From Compostimonas suwonensis (lineage in GTDB: Bacteria; Actinomycetota; Actinomycetes; Actinomycetales; Microbacteriaceae): 64,000 nucleotides of DNA. The stretch is taken from NCBI RefSeq assembly GCF_002797855.1, contig NZ_PGFB01000001.1, positions 62,001-126,000 of the forward strand, read 5' to 3'. The notes beneath the pieces were generated by a model that saw only the letters and a program-made list of their open reading frames with translations, searched no databases and was not told where the DNA came from. Position numbers and translations under genes: made by a program. How positions within the stretch are numbered: the stretch's first letter is position 1; every line of letters starts with the position of its first letter. Below are positions 16,763 through 25,061 of this stretch, piece by piece.

Positions 16763-18634
16763 ATGCATTCCGCACAACTCAATCGCTCCGCCCTCTCCTC
16801 GTGGCGGATACCCTCCCTCGCGATCGCGGGGGCGCTCGTCCTCCTCGGCTCGGGGCTCGCGAGCCCCGGCCAGACGGCGAGCGCCGACATCCCCTCCCCC
16901 GGCCCGCTCGCCGAGGGCGACGTCATCTACCAGGTGCTCGTCGACCGCTTCTCCGACGGCGACCCGACGAACACCGACAGCGGCGAGGGCGAGTACGACC
17001 CGGACGACCTCGGTTTCTACCACGGCGGCGACTGGGCGGGGCTCACGCAGAAGCTCCCCTACATCGCCGACCTCGGCGTCACCGCCATCTGGATGTCGCC
17101 GGTCTCGCAGCAGGAGCCGGTCTCACGCGACGGCAACGAGGGCAGCTACCACGGCTACTTCACACACGACTTCGCCACCCCGAACGAGCACTTCGGCGAC
17201 ACCGCCCAGCTGCAGGAGCTCATCGACGAGGCTCATGCCCTGGGTCTCAAGATGATCCTGGACGTCGTGCCCAATCACACCGCGGACTACCTCGCCGGCA
17301 CGGCGACGAGCTACTCGCCGAGTGGCTACCGGCCGTCCTCACCGCTCGACGACCCCTCGTTCTACCACCACACCGGCGACTGCCGCTTCGACGGCTCCGA
17401 GAGCCAGGCCCAGATCGAGGACTGCGATCTCGGCGGGCTCGACGACCTCGACCAGGCGAACCCGACGGTCTCGGCCCACCTCATGGACACCTACAAGGAC
17501 TGGGTCGACATGGGCTTCGACGGCATCCGCGTCGATGCGGCCCGCTCGGTGCCCAAGCCCTGGCTGGCCGACTTCGAAGACGCGATGGGCGTGCCCACCT
17601 TCGGCGAGGTCTTCGTGGGCGACATCGACTACGTCTCCGAGTACCAGGACTACGAGTGGGGCGTCCTCGACTTCCCGTACTTCTTCGACGTGCGCGACGC
17701 CTTCGCGGCCGACACCGACATGAACGCCCTGGGCGACCTCTTCGACCAGGACTACAACTACGACAACCCCAACCGGTTGACGACCTTCCTCGACAACCAC
17801 GACCGCGCGCGGTTCCTGACCTGGGCCGACGACAACTACCAGCGGCTGCGCTCGGCGCTCACCTTCCTGCTCACGAGCCGCGGGGTCCCCGTGATCTACT
17901 ACGGCACCGAGCAGGCGGATGACGGCAACGGCAACGCGAGCGAGGTGCCGATCGCCAACAAGGACAACCGCAAAGACATGCCGAGCTTCTCGCAGACCTC
18001 GACCATGTACGAGCACATCCAGCGCCTCACGACGATCAAGGCCGCGAACCCCGCACTGCAGCTCGGCATCCAGCGCGAGATGTGGTCGGATGCCTCGGTC
18101 TACGGTTTCTCGCGCCGGGTCGACGCGACGGGCGCGGAGGCGATCACCCTCTCGAGCAACTCGTGGGATCCGCAGACGCGCACCGTTCCGTTGCGGGCCG
18201 AGAGCTCGATCCCGGTCGGAGCCGTGCTCACGAACCTCATGAACACCTCGGAGACCGTGACCGTCGCATCCGGCGGCCCGACCGGCAAGCAGATCACCGT
18301 GACCCTCGGGGAGCACGAGTCGACGGTCTTCGCCCCCGGCGCGCCGGTCTCGGCCTACACGCCGGATGCGAGGAACGTCACGACCATCCGCGTGCACTAC
18401 GACGTCGGCTTCGGCAACTCGATCTCGGTGCGCGGTGACAGCTATCCGCTGCGCTGGACGTCGGGTCGCGGAGCCCGCAACGTCGCGCCCGACATCTGGG
18501 AGTTCGAGTTCGAGCGCATCCCGGCCGGCCAGCCCTTCCAGTTCAAGCCCCTCATCAACGACGCGACGTTCTCGACGGGAGCCGACTACACCGGCACGGG
18601 AGGTTCGACGATCGACGTCTTCCCGACCTTCTGA
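16763..18634 (+). CDS. Secreted GH13 alpha-amylase
   Basis: 623 residues with a signal peptide (basic start, hydrophobic core IAGALVLLGSGLA, cleavage likely after TASA near residue 41). GH13 regions: DVVPNHT (I), GFDGIRVDAARSV with nucleophile Asp (II), FGEVF with acid/base Glu (III) and FLDNHDRARF (IV). A beta-sandwich amylase C domain is followed by about 95 residues (VTTIRVHYDVGFGNSISVRGD...FQFKPLIND) that resemble a starch-binding module. It degrades extracellular starch to dextrins for the upstream importer. The ATG is preceded by AGGTGA. It is separated from lacI by the palindrome and about 120 bp that may hold its own promoter. Confidence 0.9.
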   Translation: MHSAQLNRSALSSWRIPSLAIAGALVLLGSGLASPGQTASADIPSPGPLAEGDVIYQVLVDRFSDGDPTNTDSGEGEYDPDDLGFYHGGDWAGLTQKLPYIADLGVTAIWMSPVSQQEPVSRDGNEGSYHGYFTHDFATPNEHFGDTAQLQELIDEAHALGLKMILDVVPNHTADYLAGTATSYSPSGYRPSSPLDDPSFYHHTGDCRFDGSESQAQIEDCDLGGLDDLDQANPTVSAHLMDTYKDWVDMGFDGIRVDAARSVPKPWLADFEDAMGVPTFGEVFVGDIDYVSEYQDYEWGVLDFPYFFDVRDAFAADTDMNALGDLFDQDYNYDNPNRLTTFLDNHDRARFLTWADDNYQRLRSALTFLLTSRGVPVIYYGTEQADDGNGNASEVPIANKDNRKDMPSFSQTSTMYEHIQRLTTIKAANPALQLGIQREMWSDASVYGFSRRVDATGAEAITLSSNSWDPQTRTVPLRAESSIPVGAVLTNLMNTSETVTVASGGPTGKQITVTLGEHESTVFAPGAPVSAYTPDARNVTTIRVHYDVGFGNSISVRGDSYPLRWTSGRGARNVAPDIWEFEFERIPAGQPFQFKPLINDATFSTGADYTGTGGSTIDVFPTF

Positions 18635-18654
18635 CCCTCGGATCCACCAGGCCC

Positions 18655-18689
18655 CGCGCGTCCGCCCTGCCCCGATGGGCGGGCGCGCG
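18655..18689 (+). terminator. Hairpin terminator after the alpha-amylase
   Basis: 13-bp stem with one G-U pair (18655-18667 with 18677-18689) and a 9-nt loop, 20 bases past the stop. There is no U-run, which is common for actinobacterial hairpin terminators. Confidence 0.6.
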
Positions 18690-18734
18690 GTCGCGCGGTC
18701 CGCTCGATTCACCCCCGAAAGACGCTGTGAAGAC

Positions 18735-18764
18735 TTGACATGCCCGAGCGGCCTGCGCTTTACT
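18735..18764 (+). promoter_or_regulatory. Promoter giving a leaderless transcript for the small ORF at 18772
   Basis: TTGACA (18735-18740), an 18-bp spacer and TTTACT (18759-18764) make a good vegetative promoter. The expected start falls at about 18771-18772, which is the A of the ATG of the 34-codon ORF. Confidence 0.6.
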
Positions 18765-18771
18765 TCTGAAC

Positions 18772-18876
18772 ATGACTGAGAACTCGCGCTTCCTGACCTC
18801 CCTTGAGGCTTCTGGGAATGCCGGCATGATGATGCCCGGCAGCGCTTCGGTCATGTGTTGTCGAATGTGTCGCTAA
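18772..18876 (+). CDS. Leaderless 34-codon ORF ending in MCCRMCR (possible regulatory leader peptide)
   Basis: A short open frame begins exactly at the predicted transcription start of a TTGACA/TTTACT promoter, so it would be translated without a leader. The peptide is rich in Met and Cys: MMM in the middle and SVMCCRMCR just before the stop. Cys-rich leaderless ORFs of this kind are known cysteine-responsive attenuators in mycobacteria. Here the downstream gene is the winged-helix regulator at 19079, about 200 bases on. No clear terminator/antiterminator pair was found by eye, and no homologue is recognised. Confidence 0.45.
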   Translation: MTENSRFLTSLEASGNAGMMMPGSASVMCCRMCR

Positions 18877-19078
18877 GACGACCTTTCGCCGAGTCAGCGT
18901 CACCGCGTTGAACTCCACGGATACGCCGCAGCCCGAGTCTTCGGGCGATCGCACGGCATCCGATCAGGGCATCACATCGCCCGCAGCACACCCACGGGAA
19001 CCCTCCGATCCGGAACTCTCCGGCACCGCACATCGTGCGACGGGTTCGTACGAGCATCATCACCTCCAAGGATTCGAC

Positions 19079-19780
19079 ATGTCGATCGCACAGCTTTCCA
19101 CCCCTCTCACCGATAACTCCCTCTCGTCGACCCCGGCGGATGTCGCGGCCGCCGGCCCTCGCATCCGCGCCGTTCCCAACGGCACCGAGGCCCGCGGCTT
19201 CGTGCTCTACGTCGGGCTCGACGAGGCCAAGGCCCTCGCTGCCGGAACCGACCTCGGCCAGCTCGTCGAGGCGCTCAAGCGCCTGACCGCCGAGCTCGCC
19301 CCCTCCGCCGAGACCTACGCGGCCGTCGCTCTCGCCCCGCAGGGCGCCGGTGGCCGCGACGTCGACGTCGTGCGCCTGGCCCTCCAAGACCCGGCCGCGC
19401 TCGCCAAGCACCGCCAGACGCCCGAGCCCGAAGAGGACACGGTTCCCGGCGGCGTCGTCATCGACATCTCACGCAAGCGCCTCATCCTCGACAACCAGAC
19501 GGCGGCGCTCACCTACAAGGAGTTCGAGCTGCTGCAGTACCTGGTGCTGCGCGAGGGCCGCACGATCGAACGTGCGGAGCTCATCTCGGCGCTGTGGAAT
19601 GCGAACGACGACGAGGTTCCCAACGAGCGCACGATCGACGTGCACGTGCGCCGTCTGCGCGCGAAGCTCGACCGCTACGAAGACATCGTGCGCACCGTGC
19701 GCGGCGTCGGCTACCGCTTCGACCGTCACGCCGACGTGTCCATCCGGCACGCGTCGACCCCGTCGCCCGACGTCTTCTAG
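19079..19780 (+). CDS. Winged-helix (OmpR/PhoB-type) DNA-binding regulator without receiver domain
   Basis: 233 residues. The C-terminal half (about 127-223) is an OmpR/PhoB winged helix: 'LTYKEFELLQYLVLREGRTIERAELISALW', 'NERTIDVHVRRLRAKL' and 'IVRTVRGVGYRF'. The N-terminal 120 residues have no phosphoacceptor receiver and form a domain of unknown role (ARGFVLYVGLDEAKALAAGTDLGQLVEALKRLT...). Proteins of this layout are common in Microbacteriaceae. The ATG at 19079 has CCAAGGA upstream; the frame stays open back to a TTG at 18908, but that part is low-complexity. The signal it senses is unknown. Confidence 0.85.
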   Translation: MSIAQLSTPLTDNSLSSTPADVAAAGPRIRAVPNGTEARGFVLYVGLDEAKALAAGTDLGQLVEALKRLTAELAPSAETYAAVALAPQGAGGRDVDVVRLALQDPAALAKHRQTPEPEEDTVPGGVVIDISRKRLILDNQTAALTYKEFELLQYLVLREGRTIERAELISALWNANDDEVPNERTIDVHVRRLRAKLDRYEDIVRTVRGVGYRFDRHADVSIRHASTPSPDVF

Positions 19781-19802
19781 GCGCCGACTTCCGGTCCCGC
19801 CT

Positions 19803-19832
19803 GCCGATCCCGCTCGCCGGGACGGGATCGGC
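19803..19832. terminator. Bidirectional hairpin between convergent genes
   Basis: GCCGATCCCG (19803-19812) pairs perfectly with CGGGATCGGC (19823-19832) around a 10-nt loop. It sits between the stops of the winged-helix regulator (+) and the sigma factor (-). Confidence 0.55.
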
Positions 19833-19860
19833 GCGGCACCACCGGATTCACCGGCTGCGG

Positions 19861-21108
19861 TCAGCCGAGCTCCTCGAGTTTGCGACCGAGCGCCGCGCGT
19901 TCGGCGGCGTTGCCGCTCAGCCCGACGGCCTGCAGGAGCGCCGACCGCGCCTCGTCGCGCCGGCCGAGCCGAATGAGCAGCTCGCCACGGATCGCGGGCA
20001 GCAGCTGCGAGCCGGCGAGCTCGCCGCGTGACGCGATCGCATCGACGAGCACGAGGCCCTCGGCCGGGCCTTCCGCCATGGCGACCGCGACCGCGCGGTT
20101 CAGTTCGATGATGGGCGACGGAGTCAGCCGCCCGAGCGCCTCGTAGAGGATCACGATCCGCTGCCAGTCGGTCTCGGCGACCGAGCGCGCCACGGCGTGG
20201 CACTCGGCGATGGATGCCTGGAGGCCGTACGCGCCCAGCCCTCCCCCGGGGCCGGCGGCACGTGCGAGCGCCGCGCGTCCGCGCCGGATCGCCGGCTGAT
20301 CCCACAGCCGCCGGTCCTGGTCCTCCAGGAGCACGGGCCGGCCTGCCGGGTCGAGGCGGGCGGGGAACCGGGCCGCGGTGAGCTCCAGCAACGCGACGAG
20401 GCCGAAGACCTCGGGCTCGGGCTCGATCCGCAGCAGCACGCGCGCCAGCCGTCGTGCCTCGCCGGCCAGATCGGTGCGCATCCACTCCTCTCCGCCCGAG
20501 GCGAACGAGCCTTCGGTGAAGATCAGGTAGACGACCTGCAGCACCGAGCCGAGGCGCTCGGCCCGCTCGTGCTGCTGCGGCACGGCGAACGGCACCCTCG
20601 CCGCCGCGAGCGTCTTCTTGGCGCGGGTGATGCGCGCCTGGATGGTGGGCACCGGCACGAGGAACGCCTTGGCGATCTCCTCGCTGCCGAGGCCCCCGAC
20701 GACTCGCAGCGTCAACGCGATCCGGGACTCCTTCGAGAGCAGCGGATGACACGACACGAACATCAGCGCGAGCACGTCGTCGTCGATCGCATCGGGATCG
20801 AAGAGGGTGTCGGCCCCGGGCTCCGCCTCGTCGAGATCGCGGGCGAGCAGGGCGTAGCGTTCGTCGCGCGCGGCCCGACGACGGAAGGCGTCGATGGCCC
20901 GGCGGCGTCCGGCGGTGAGCAGCCACCCGCTCGGCTGGGCCGGCACGCCGTCGACGGCCCACGAGACGAGGGCCTCGGCGAGCGCCTCCTGCGCGACATC
21001 CTCGGCCAGTGAGAAGTCGCCCGTGTACCGGGCGAGGGCGCCGACGATGCGGGCGGACTCCATCCGCCACACCGCCTCGACGGCGCCCCTCGCCTCGGTC
21101 GTGCTCAC
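19861..21108 (-). CDS. ECF sigma factor of the YCII/DGPF-linked (ECF42-like) group
   Basis: 415 residues. Sigma-70 region 2 is at the N-terminus (ESARIVGALARYTGDFSLAEDVAQEALAEALVSWAVDGVPAQPSGWLLTAGRRRAID) and region 4 follows at about 105-165 (ALTLRVVGGLGSEEIAKAFLVPVPTIQARITRAKK). The next 230 residues form the long helical, TPR-like C-terminal extension that marks this group. The start is GTG (complement of 21106-21108), eight bases past the stop of the YCII gene, giving the usual YCII-sigma operon. There is no anti-sigma gene. The C-terminal extension is thought to control activity. Confidence 0.88.
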   Translation of the reverse strand: MSTTEARGAVEAVWRMESARIVGALARYTGDFSLAEDVAQEALAEALVSWAVDGVPAQPSGWLLTAGRRRAIDAFRRRAARDERYALLARDLDEAEPGADTLFDPDAIDDDVLALMFVSCHPLLSKESRIALTLRVVGGLGSEEIAKAFLVPVPTIQARITRAKKTLAAARVPFAVPQQHERAERLGSVLQVVYLIFTEGSFASGGEEWMRTDLAGEARRLARVLLRIEPEPEVFGLVALLELTAARFPARLDPAGRPVLLEDQDRRLWDQPAIRRGRAALARAAGPGGGLGAYGLQASIAECHAVARSVAETDWQRIVILYEALGRLTPSPIIELNRAVAVAMAEGPAEGLVLVDAIASRGELAGSQLLPAIRGELLIRLGRRDEARSALLQAVGLSGNAAERAALGRKLEELG

Positions 21109-21116
21109 CGGCCGGT

Positions 21117-21536
21117 TCAGAGCTGCCCGGTCTGCTCGCGCCAGGCGCGCTCCTTCTGGATCCACTCGTTGTCTTGCGGGAACTCGTCGATCGACGGCAC
21201 CCGGCGGATCTCGGCCTTGCTGCCCTCCATGTACGGCATGCGCTTGGCCCACTCCACGGCCTCCTGCTGCGAGGCGACGTCGAGGATGTAGTAGCCGTTG
21301 AACAGCTCCTTCGTCTCCCCGTAGGGCCCGTCGGTGACGACGGGCGTCTCACCGGTGAAGTCGACGACGACGCCCTCGTTCGGGTCTTCGAGGCCCTCGG
21401 CGGCCAGGAGCACGCCCGCGCGGATGAGCTCGTCGTTGAACCTGCCCATCGCATCCAGCATCTCGGTGAAGTCGATGTCGGCGAACTTCGCGGCCGACTC
21501 GTCCGACGCGCGCATGATCAGCATGTACTTGGCCAT
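21117..21536 (-). CDS. YCII-related (DGPF domain) protein
   Basis: 139 residues, a ferredoxin-like YCII fold. 'AKYMLIMRASDESAAKF' is the first strand-helix, and 'VVTDGPYGETKELFNGYYILDVASQQEAVEWAKRMP' contains the DGP(F/Y) motif typical of proteins encoded with ECF42-like sigma factors. The ATG follows CAAAGGAG at good spacing. It is the first gene of the two-gene operon with the sigma factor. Its biochemical role in the family is unclear; it may act with the sigma factor or be its target. Confidence 0.88.
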   Translation of the reverse strand: MAKYMLIMRASDESAAKFADIDFTEMLDAMGRFNDELIRAGVLLAAEGLEDPNEGVVVDFTGETPVVTDGPYGETKELFNGYYILDVASQQEAVEWAKRMPYMEGSKAEIRRVPSIDEFPQDNEWIQKERAWREQTGQL

Positions 21537-21722
21537 CGTGTACTCCTTTGTTCGTAGAAGATCGCCTTTCGACCTTCTCACCTCTAGGTCGAACGGCGCG
21601 AGGCCGGATCGACACGAGGCCCGGATTTTTTCGATCGTCGAGGCCGTCGACCGGGCGCCGCCGACCGCCATCCGAGCGAGAATCACCCCCGAACGAGGCA
21701 CTCAGAAAATTCGCAGGAAAAA

Positions 21723-21767
21723 TAACGGTTTGGTAACTAGCGCCTCGTTACCTAACCGTTATATAGT
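21723..21767. promoter_or_regulatory. 15-bp inverted repeat next to a -10-like box
   Basis: TAACGGTTTGGTAAC (21723-21737) faces GTTACCTAACCGTTA (21747-21761), 14 of 15 positions pairing, around TAGCGCCTC. TATAGT (21762-21767) follows immediately and could be the -10 of a rightward promoter. The tract is AT-rich for this genome. It could be the operator of the MarR regulator downstream. Confidence 0.5.
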
Positions 21768-21773
21768 TCAAGA

Positions 21774-21878
21774 GCGGAAGTTGTTTGCTGTGGCGGCTTC
21801 CGCAGAATGTGATTGCAGGACACTCTTGGTGCAAGGGAGAGGGTCGGTCGCTTGCCTCTGCGACCGGCCCTCAATCAC
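21774..21878 (+). ncRNA. Candidate structured RNA or 5' leader upstream of the MarR gene
   Basis: If transcription starts just past TATAGT (21762-21767), the first 105 nt can form three helices. They are GCGGAAG/CTTCCGC (21774-21780 with 21797-21803), GTGATTG/CAATCAC (21809-21815 with 21872-21878), and inside the second an 11-bp stem with one G-U (21841-21851 with 21860-21870). No known riboswitch class is recognised. The interval 21537-21992 has no credible gene. Confidence 0.4.
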
Positions 21879-21992
21879 GTTAACGAGCGGTGTCTCGACC
21901 GGTCGCGCAGCCCTTCCGCCGGTCACCGCGACCCGCCTCCCGGCCATACGTTCGCATAGGATTGCTTATCCGTGCGAACGAGAGGGGTCGGA

Positions 21993-22427
21993 TTGAGCGA
22001 GAAGATGGTCGCCGTCGCCGCGTGGGAGTCGCTCTTCCGAGCCCAGGTCTCCGTGATGCGGACCCTCGCCGCCGAGTTCCCCACGCACGAGATCTCGTTC
22101 AACGAGTACGACGTGATCTTCAACCTCAGCCGCCAGCCGAACTGGCGGCTGCGGCTGCGCGAGCTGAACAAGCACGTGCTCCTGACCCAGCCGAGCGTCA
22201 GCCGCCTCATCGACCGGCTCGCCGCGCGAGGGATCGTCGCCAAGAGCATCGACCCGAACGACGGCCGGGGCACGATCGTCGAGCTGACCCCGGAGGGCTT
22301 CGCGCTCTTCCGCGAGGTCGCCTTCGAGCACATGGGCGCGATCAGCAGCCGCGTCGGCGGCAGCCTGACGCTCGAGGAGATGGCGCGACTCACCGAGCTC
22401 TGCGACAAGCTCCGCGGCGACGCCTGA
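21993..22427 (+). CDS. MarR-family transcriptional regulator
   Basis: About 144 residues. Typical MarR arrangement: dimer helix 'AAWESLFRAQVSVMRTLAAEF', then winged HTH 'NWRLRLRELNKHVLLTQPSVSRLIDRLAARGIVAKSIDPNDGRGTIVELTPEGFALF', where the DxRG wing motif is DGRG. The start is uncertain: TTG at 21993 has AGAGGGG at good spacing and is preferred; GTG at 21972 would add seven residues. It is preceded by an AT-rich inverted repeat and a possible structured leader, suggesting autoregulation. The 22428-22780 interval after it shows no gene. Confidence 0.82.
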   Translation: MSEKMVAVAAWESLFRAQVSVMRTLAAEFPTHEISFNEYDVIFNLSRQPNWRLRLRELNKHVLLTQPSVSRLIDRLAARGIVAKSIDPNDGRGTIVELTPEGFALFREVAFEHMGAISSRVGGSLTLEEMARLTELCDKLRGDA

Positions 22428-22780
22428 GCTCCTGCACGCGGCATCCCCGATCGACGCCGGAGGCGGCCCTCGACGCCGATCCCATCGGGATTCGGGATCG
22501 ACCCCGTGGGGGCTGGGACGAGGCCCTAACCCCGCCCCAGCTGACAGACCGCACGCGATCCGTCGATCTCGACGGGCGACCCGAACGCCGCCCCCGAGAG
22601 TTCTCACGGCCATGGACCGGCATCTCGAGGGCAACACAAAACAGCGCCTGATGGCGTCATAAGTACCCTCGGGTTGGCGGTAAGGCCGGGTGATAATGAC
22701 TCAGCTTTGGGAGTATACCTCCGCAAGCATCAAAAGAGCAGGGTTAATCCCGGGGTGAAAAGTCAGCCGGCTGAGCGACC

Positions 22781-23179
22781 TCAGCCGAGCAGTTCGCCGT
22801 CGAGATAGAGCCACCGCCCGGCCTCCCGCACAAAACGACTCCGCTCGTGCAGCTCGCCTCTGTCGCCGCCGATCCGGTAGAACGCACGGAACTCGACGAC
22901 GCCCTCGGTGTCGAACGGGCCGCCGTGCTCGGTTCCGAGGATGTCGAGTCGCCGCCACTGCCGCCCCGCCTCGAGCTCGAGGGCCTTCGGCCGGGTGCTC
23001 GGATGCCAGGTGCCCAGCAGATACTCCGGCCGCCCGAGAGCGAACGCCGAATACCGTGCGCGCATCAGCCGTTCGGCGGTCGGCGCCGTCGCCGCGCCGG
23101 TCAGGAGCCCTTCGTGCAGCGGGCCGCAGCACTCGTCGTAGACGAGACCGCTCAGGCACGGGCAACGCAGCTCGGCCAC
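22781..23179 (-). CDS. YchJ-family protein (SEC-C-like zinc motif)
   Basis: 132 residues. 'LRCPCLSGLVYDECCGPLHEGL' at the N-terminus is the four-cysteine, zinc-binding motif shared with SEC-C domains. The rest is the YchJ NTF2-like domain (AERLMRARYSAFALGRPEYLLGTWHPSTRP ... VEFRAFYRIGG). Function in the family is unknown. GTG start (complement of 23177-23179) lies eight bases past the lactonase stop, so it is the second gene of that operon. Confidence 0.85.
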   Translation of the reverse strand: MAELRCPCLSGLVYDECCGPLHEGLLTGAATAPTAERLMRARYSAFALGRPEYLLGTWHPSTRPKALELEAGRQWRRLDILGTEHGGPFDTEGVVEFRAFYRIGGDRGELHERSRFVREAGRWLYLDGELLG

Positions 23180-23186
23180 CCCGGCC

Positions 23187-24200
23187 TCAGCCCTCGCGCC
23201 AGGCGAGCACCGTCGGAGAGCCGATCGGCGCCGAGCGCACGAACCCCGGGATGCCGCGCTCGTCGAGCTCGAAGGTCGCGACGTCGCCCGACCGCTGATT
23301 GGCGACGTAGAGAACATCGCCGTGCACGAGATGGTGCCGGGGCCAGTCGCCCGCGCAGTCGACGTCGTCGAGGGGCGCGACGACCCGTCCGTCGCCGGAG
23401 ACGCTCAGCACCGCGACCCGGTTGGCGCCGCGGACCGTCACGTAGAGCAGCCCGCCGGCGAGGCTGATCTCGGCGCCGGACTGGTCGGGGTCGATCGGGC
23501 GGGGCAGCACGGGCGACGAGCCAGCGATCGTATACCGTGCGGTCGCGTCATCCGGGGCCAGCACGACGACCTCGATCGAGAACTCGGTCACGACATAGAG
23601 GATCCCCTCGGCCGAGATAGCCATGTGGCGAGGGCCGCAGCCGAACGGCAGCACGACCTCGTGATCGAGCTCGAGGCTCTGTGCGCCCAGCCGCCAGAAC
23701 CGCACGACGTCGTGGCCCAGGTCGGTGGTCGCCACCAGGCCGCTCGGCAGGAAGACGGCCTCGTGGGCGCGGGACTGCCGCGGCTCCCCGGCGAGCGCGG
23801 CATGCGGGTCGCTCGATGCGGCGGCCCGGCGGGAGTCGGAGGCGAGGGCGCCCTCGTCGTCGAGCTCGTAGACGTTGACCGTTCCGTCGCCCCAGCAGCA
23901 CACGATCGCGGCCTCGCCCGCGCCGCTCACGGCGACGTGACAGGCGGCGGCACCGGCCGCACGCGGCTCGCCCAGCGGCACCGGGCCCGCGGGATCGGCG
24001 CGGAAGGCCAGCAGCGCGCCATCGCTCTCGGAGACCGCGTAGACCACCGGCAGGCTCGGGTGGAAGGCGAGGAAGGAGGGAGACGCCGCCGGCGTCACAC
24101 CCGCGACATCCTGCACCGCACCCCGCTCGTCGAGCCGGAGCGTGCCCAAGCCGGAGCCCTCACCGCCCATCTCGGAGGTGTAAGACCCGAACCACAGCAC
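23187..24200 (-). CDS. Lactonase-family seven-bladed beta-propeller (6-phosphogluconolactonase-like)
   Basis: 337 residues of YbhE/Pgl type: 'VLWFGSYTSEMGGEGSGLGTLRL' opens the propeller, with 'SPSFLAFHPSLPVVYAVSESDGALLAF', 'PRHMAISAEGILYVVTE' and 'PRHHLVHGDVLYVANQRSGDVATF' as later blades. In the family the substrate can be 6-phosphogluconolactone or another lactone, so the substrate is not certain here. GTG start (complement of 24198-24200) with AAAGGAG six bases before it. It diverges from the SDR gene at 24261. Confidence 0.85.
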   Translation of the reverse strand: MLWFGSYTSEMGGEGSGLGTLRLDERGAVQDVAGVTPAASPSFLAFHPSLPVVYAVSESDGALLAFRADPAGPVPLGEPRAAGAAACHVAVSGAGEAAIVCCWGDGTVNVYELDDEGALASDSRRAAASSDPHAALAGEPRQSRAHEAVFLPSGLVATTDLGHDVVRFWRLGAQSLELDHEVVLPFGCGPRHMAISAEGILYVVTEFSIEVVVLAPDDATARYTIAGSSPVLPRPIDPDQSGAEISLAGGLLYVTVRGANRVAVLSVSGDGRVVAPLDDVDCAGDWPRHHLVHGDVLYVANQRSGDVATFELDERGIPGFVRSAPIGSPTVLAWREG

Positions 24201-24260
24201 AGGGACTCCTTTCGTCGCGAACCCTGCACCCACGCTATCGCCCCGACCTAGGGTAGAGGC

Positions 24261-25055
24261 ATGCACATCGATCTCAGCGGAAAGACAGCCCTCGTCTCCG
24301 GCTCGACCCAGGGCATCGGCCTCGCGATCGCGTCAGGCCTCGCCCAGGCGGGGGCGACGGTCGCGATCAACGGCCGCACGGCCGAAGGGGTGGATGCCGC
24401 CATCCGCTCGCTCTCACAGCAGCTCCCCGAGGCGCGACTGCTCGCCGCCCCCGGCGACGTCTCGGGTGACGCCGGCGTCGCGGCCGTGCTCGAGAGCGCG
24501 CCCACCGTCGACATCCTCGTCAACAACCTCGGCATCTTCGGCTCGCGGCCGGCGCTCGAGATCGGCCTCGACGAGTGGCAGCGCTACCTCGACGTCAACG
24601 TGCTGAGCGCCGTGCGACTCATCCGCGCCTACCTCCCGGGCATGATCGAGCGCGGCTGGGGCCGGGTGCAGAACATCGCGAGCGACTCGGCGATCGCCAT
24701 CCCGCAGGAGATGATCCACTACGGGGTATCGAAGACCGCCCTGCTCGGCGTCTCACGGGGCTTCGCGAAGGCCGCAGCCGGCACCGGCGTCACGGTCAAC
24801 TCGGTCATCGCGGGGCCCACCCACACGGGCGGCGTCGAGGACTTCGTCTACGAGCTCGTGGATTCCTCGTTGCCCTGGGAGCAGGCTCAGCGCGAGTTCA
24901 TGCGCCTGCACCGCCCGCAGTCGCTGCTCGGCCGGCTGATCGAGCCCGAGGAGATCGCCAACCTCGTCGTCTACCTCGCCTCGCCGTTCGCCTCTGCGAC
25001 GACGGGAGCGGCCGTGCGGGTCGACGGCGGCTACGTCGACAGCATCGTGCCCTGA
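24261..25055 (+). CDS. Short-chain dehydrogenase/reductase (SDR)
   Basis: 264 residues, classical SDR. Cofactor motif TGxxxGxG is present as SGSTQGIGLAIA; NNLG stands for NNAG. The catalytic Ser is in 'IASDSAIAIP' and Tyr-Lys in 'YGVSKTALLG'. The C-terminus is 'GAAVRVDGGYVDSIV'. Substrate unknown. It starts 60 bases from the divergent lactonase gene. After its stop comes a pyrimidine-rich tract (about 25062-25130) whose complement is G-rich. Confidence 0.88.
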   Translation: MHIDLSGKTALVSGSTQGIGLAIASGLAQAGATVAINGRTAEGVDAAIRSLSQQLPEARLLAAPGDVSGDAGVAAVLESAPTVDILVNNLGIFGSRPALEIGLDEWQRYLDVNVLSAVRLIRAYLPGMIERGWGRVQNIASDSAIAIPQEMIHYGVSKTALLGVSRGFAKAAAGTGVTVNSVIAGPTHTGGVEDFVYELVDSSLPWEQAQREFMRLHRPQSLLGRLIEPEEIANLVVYLASPFASATTGAAVRVDGGYVDSIVP

Positions 25056-25061
25056 GGGCTG

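Noticed and set aside
22428-22780. Gene or RNA in the AT-richer gap between marR and ychJ
   Set aside because: No frame with codon bias or start site, and no clear long stem was found; left as empty.
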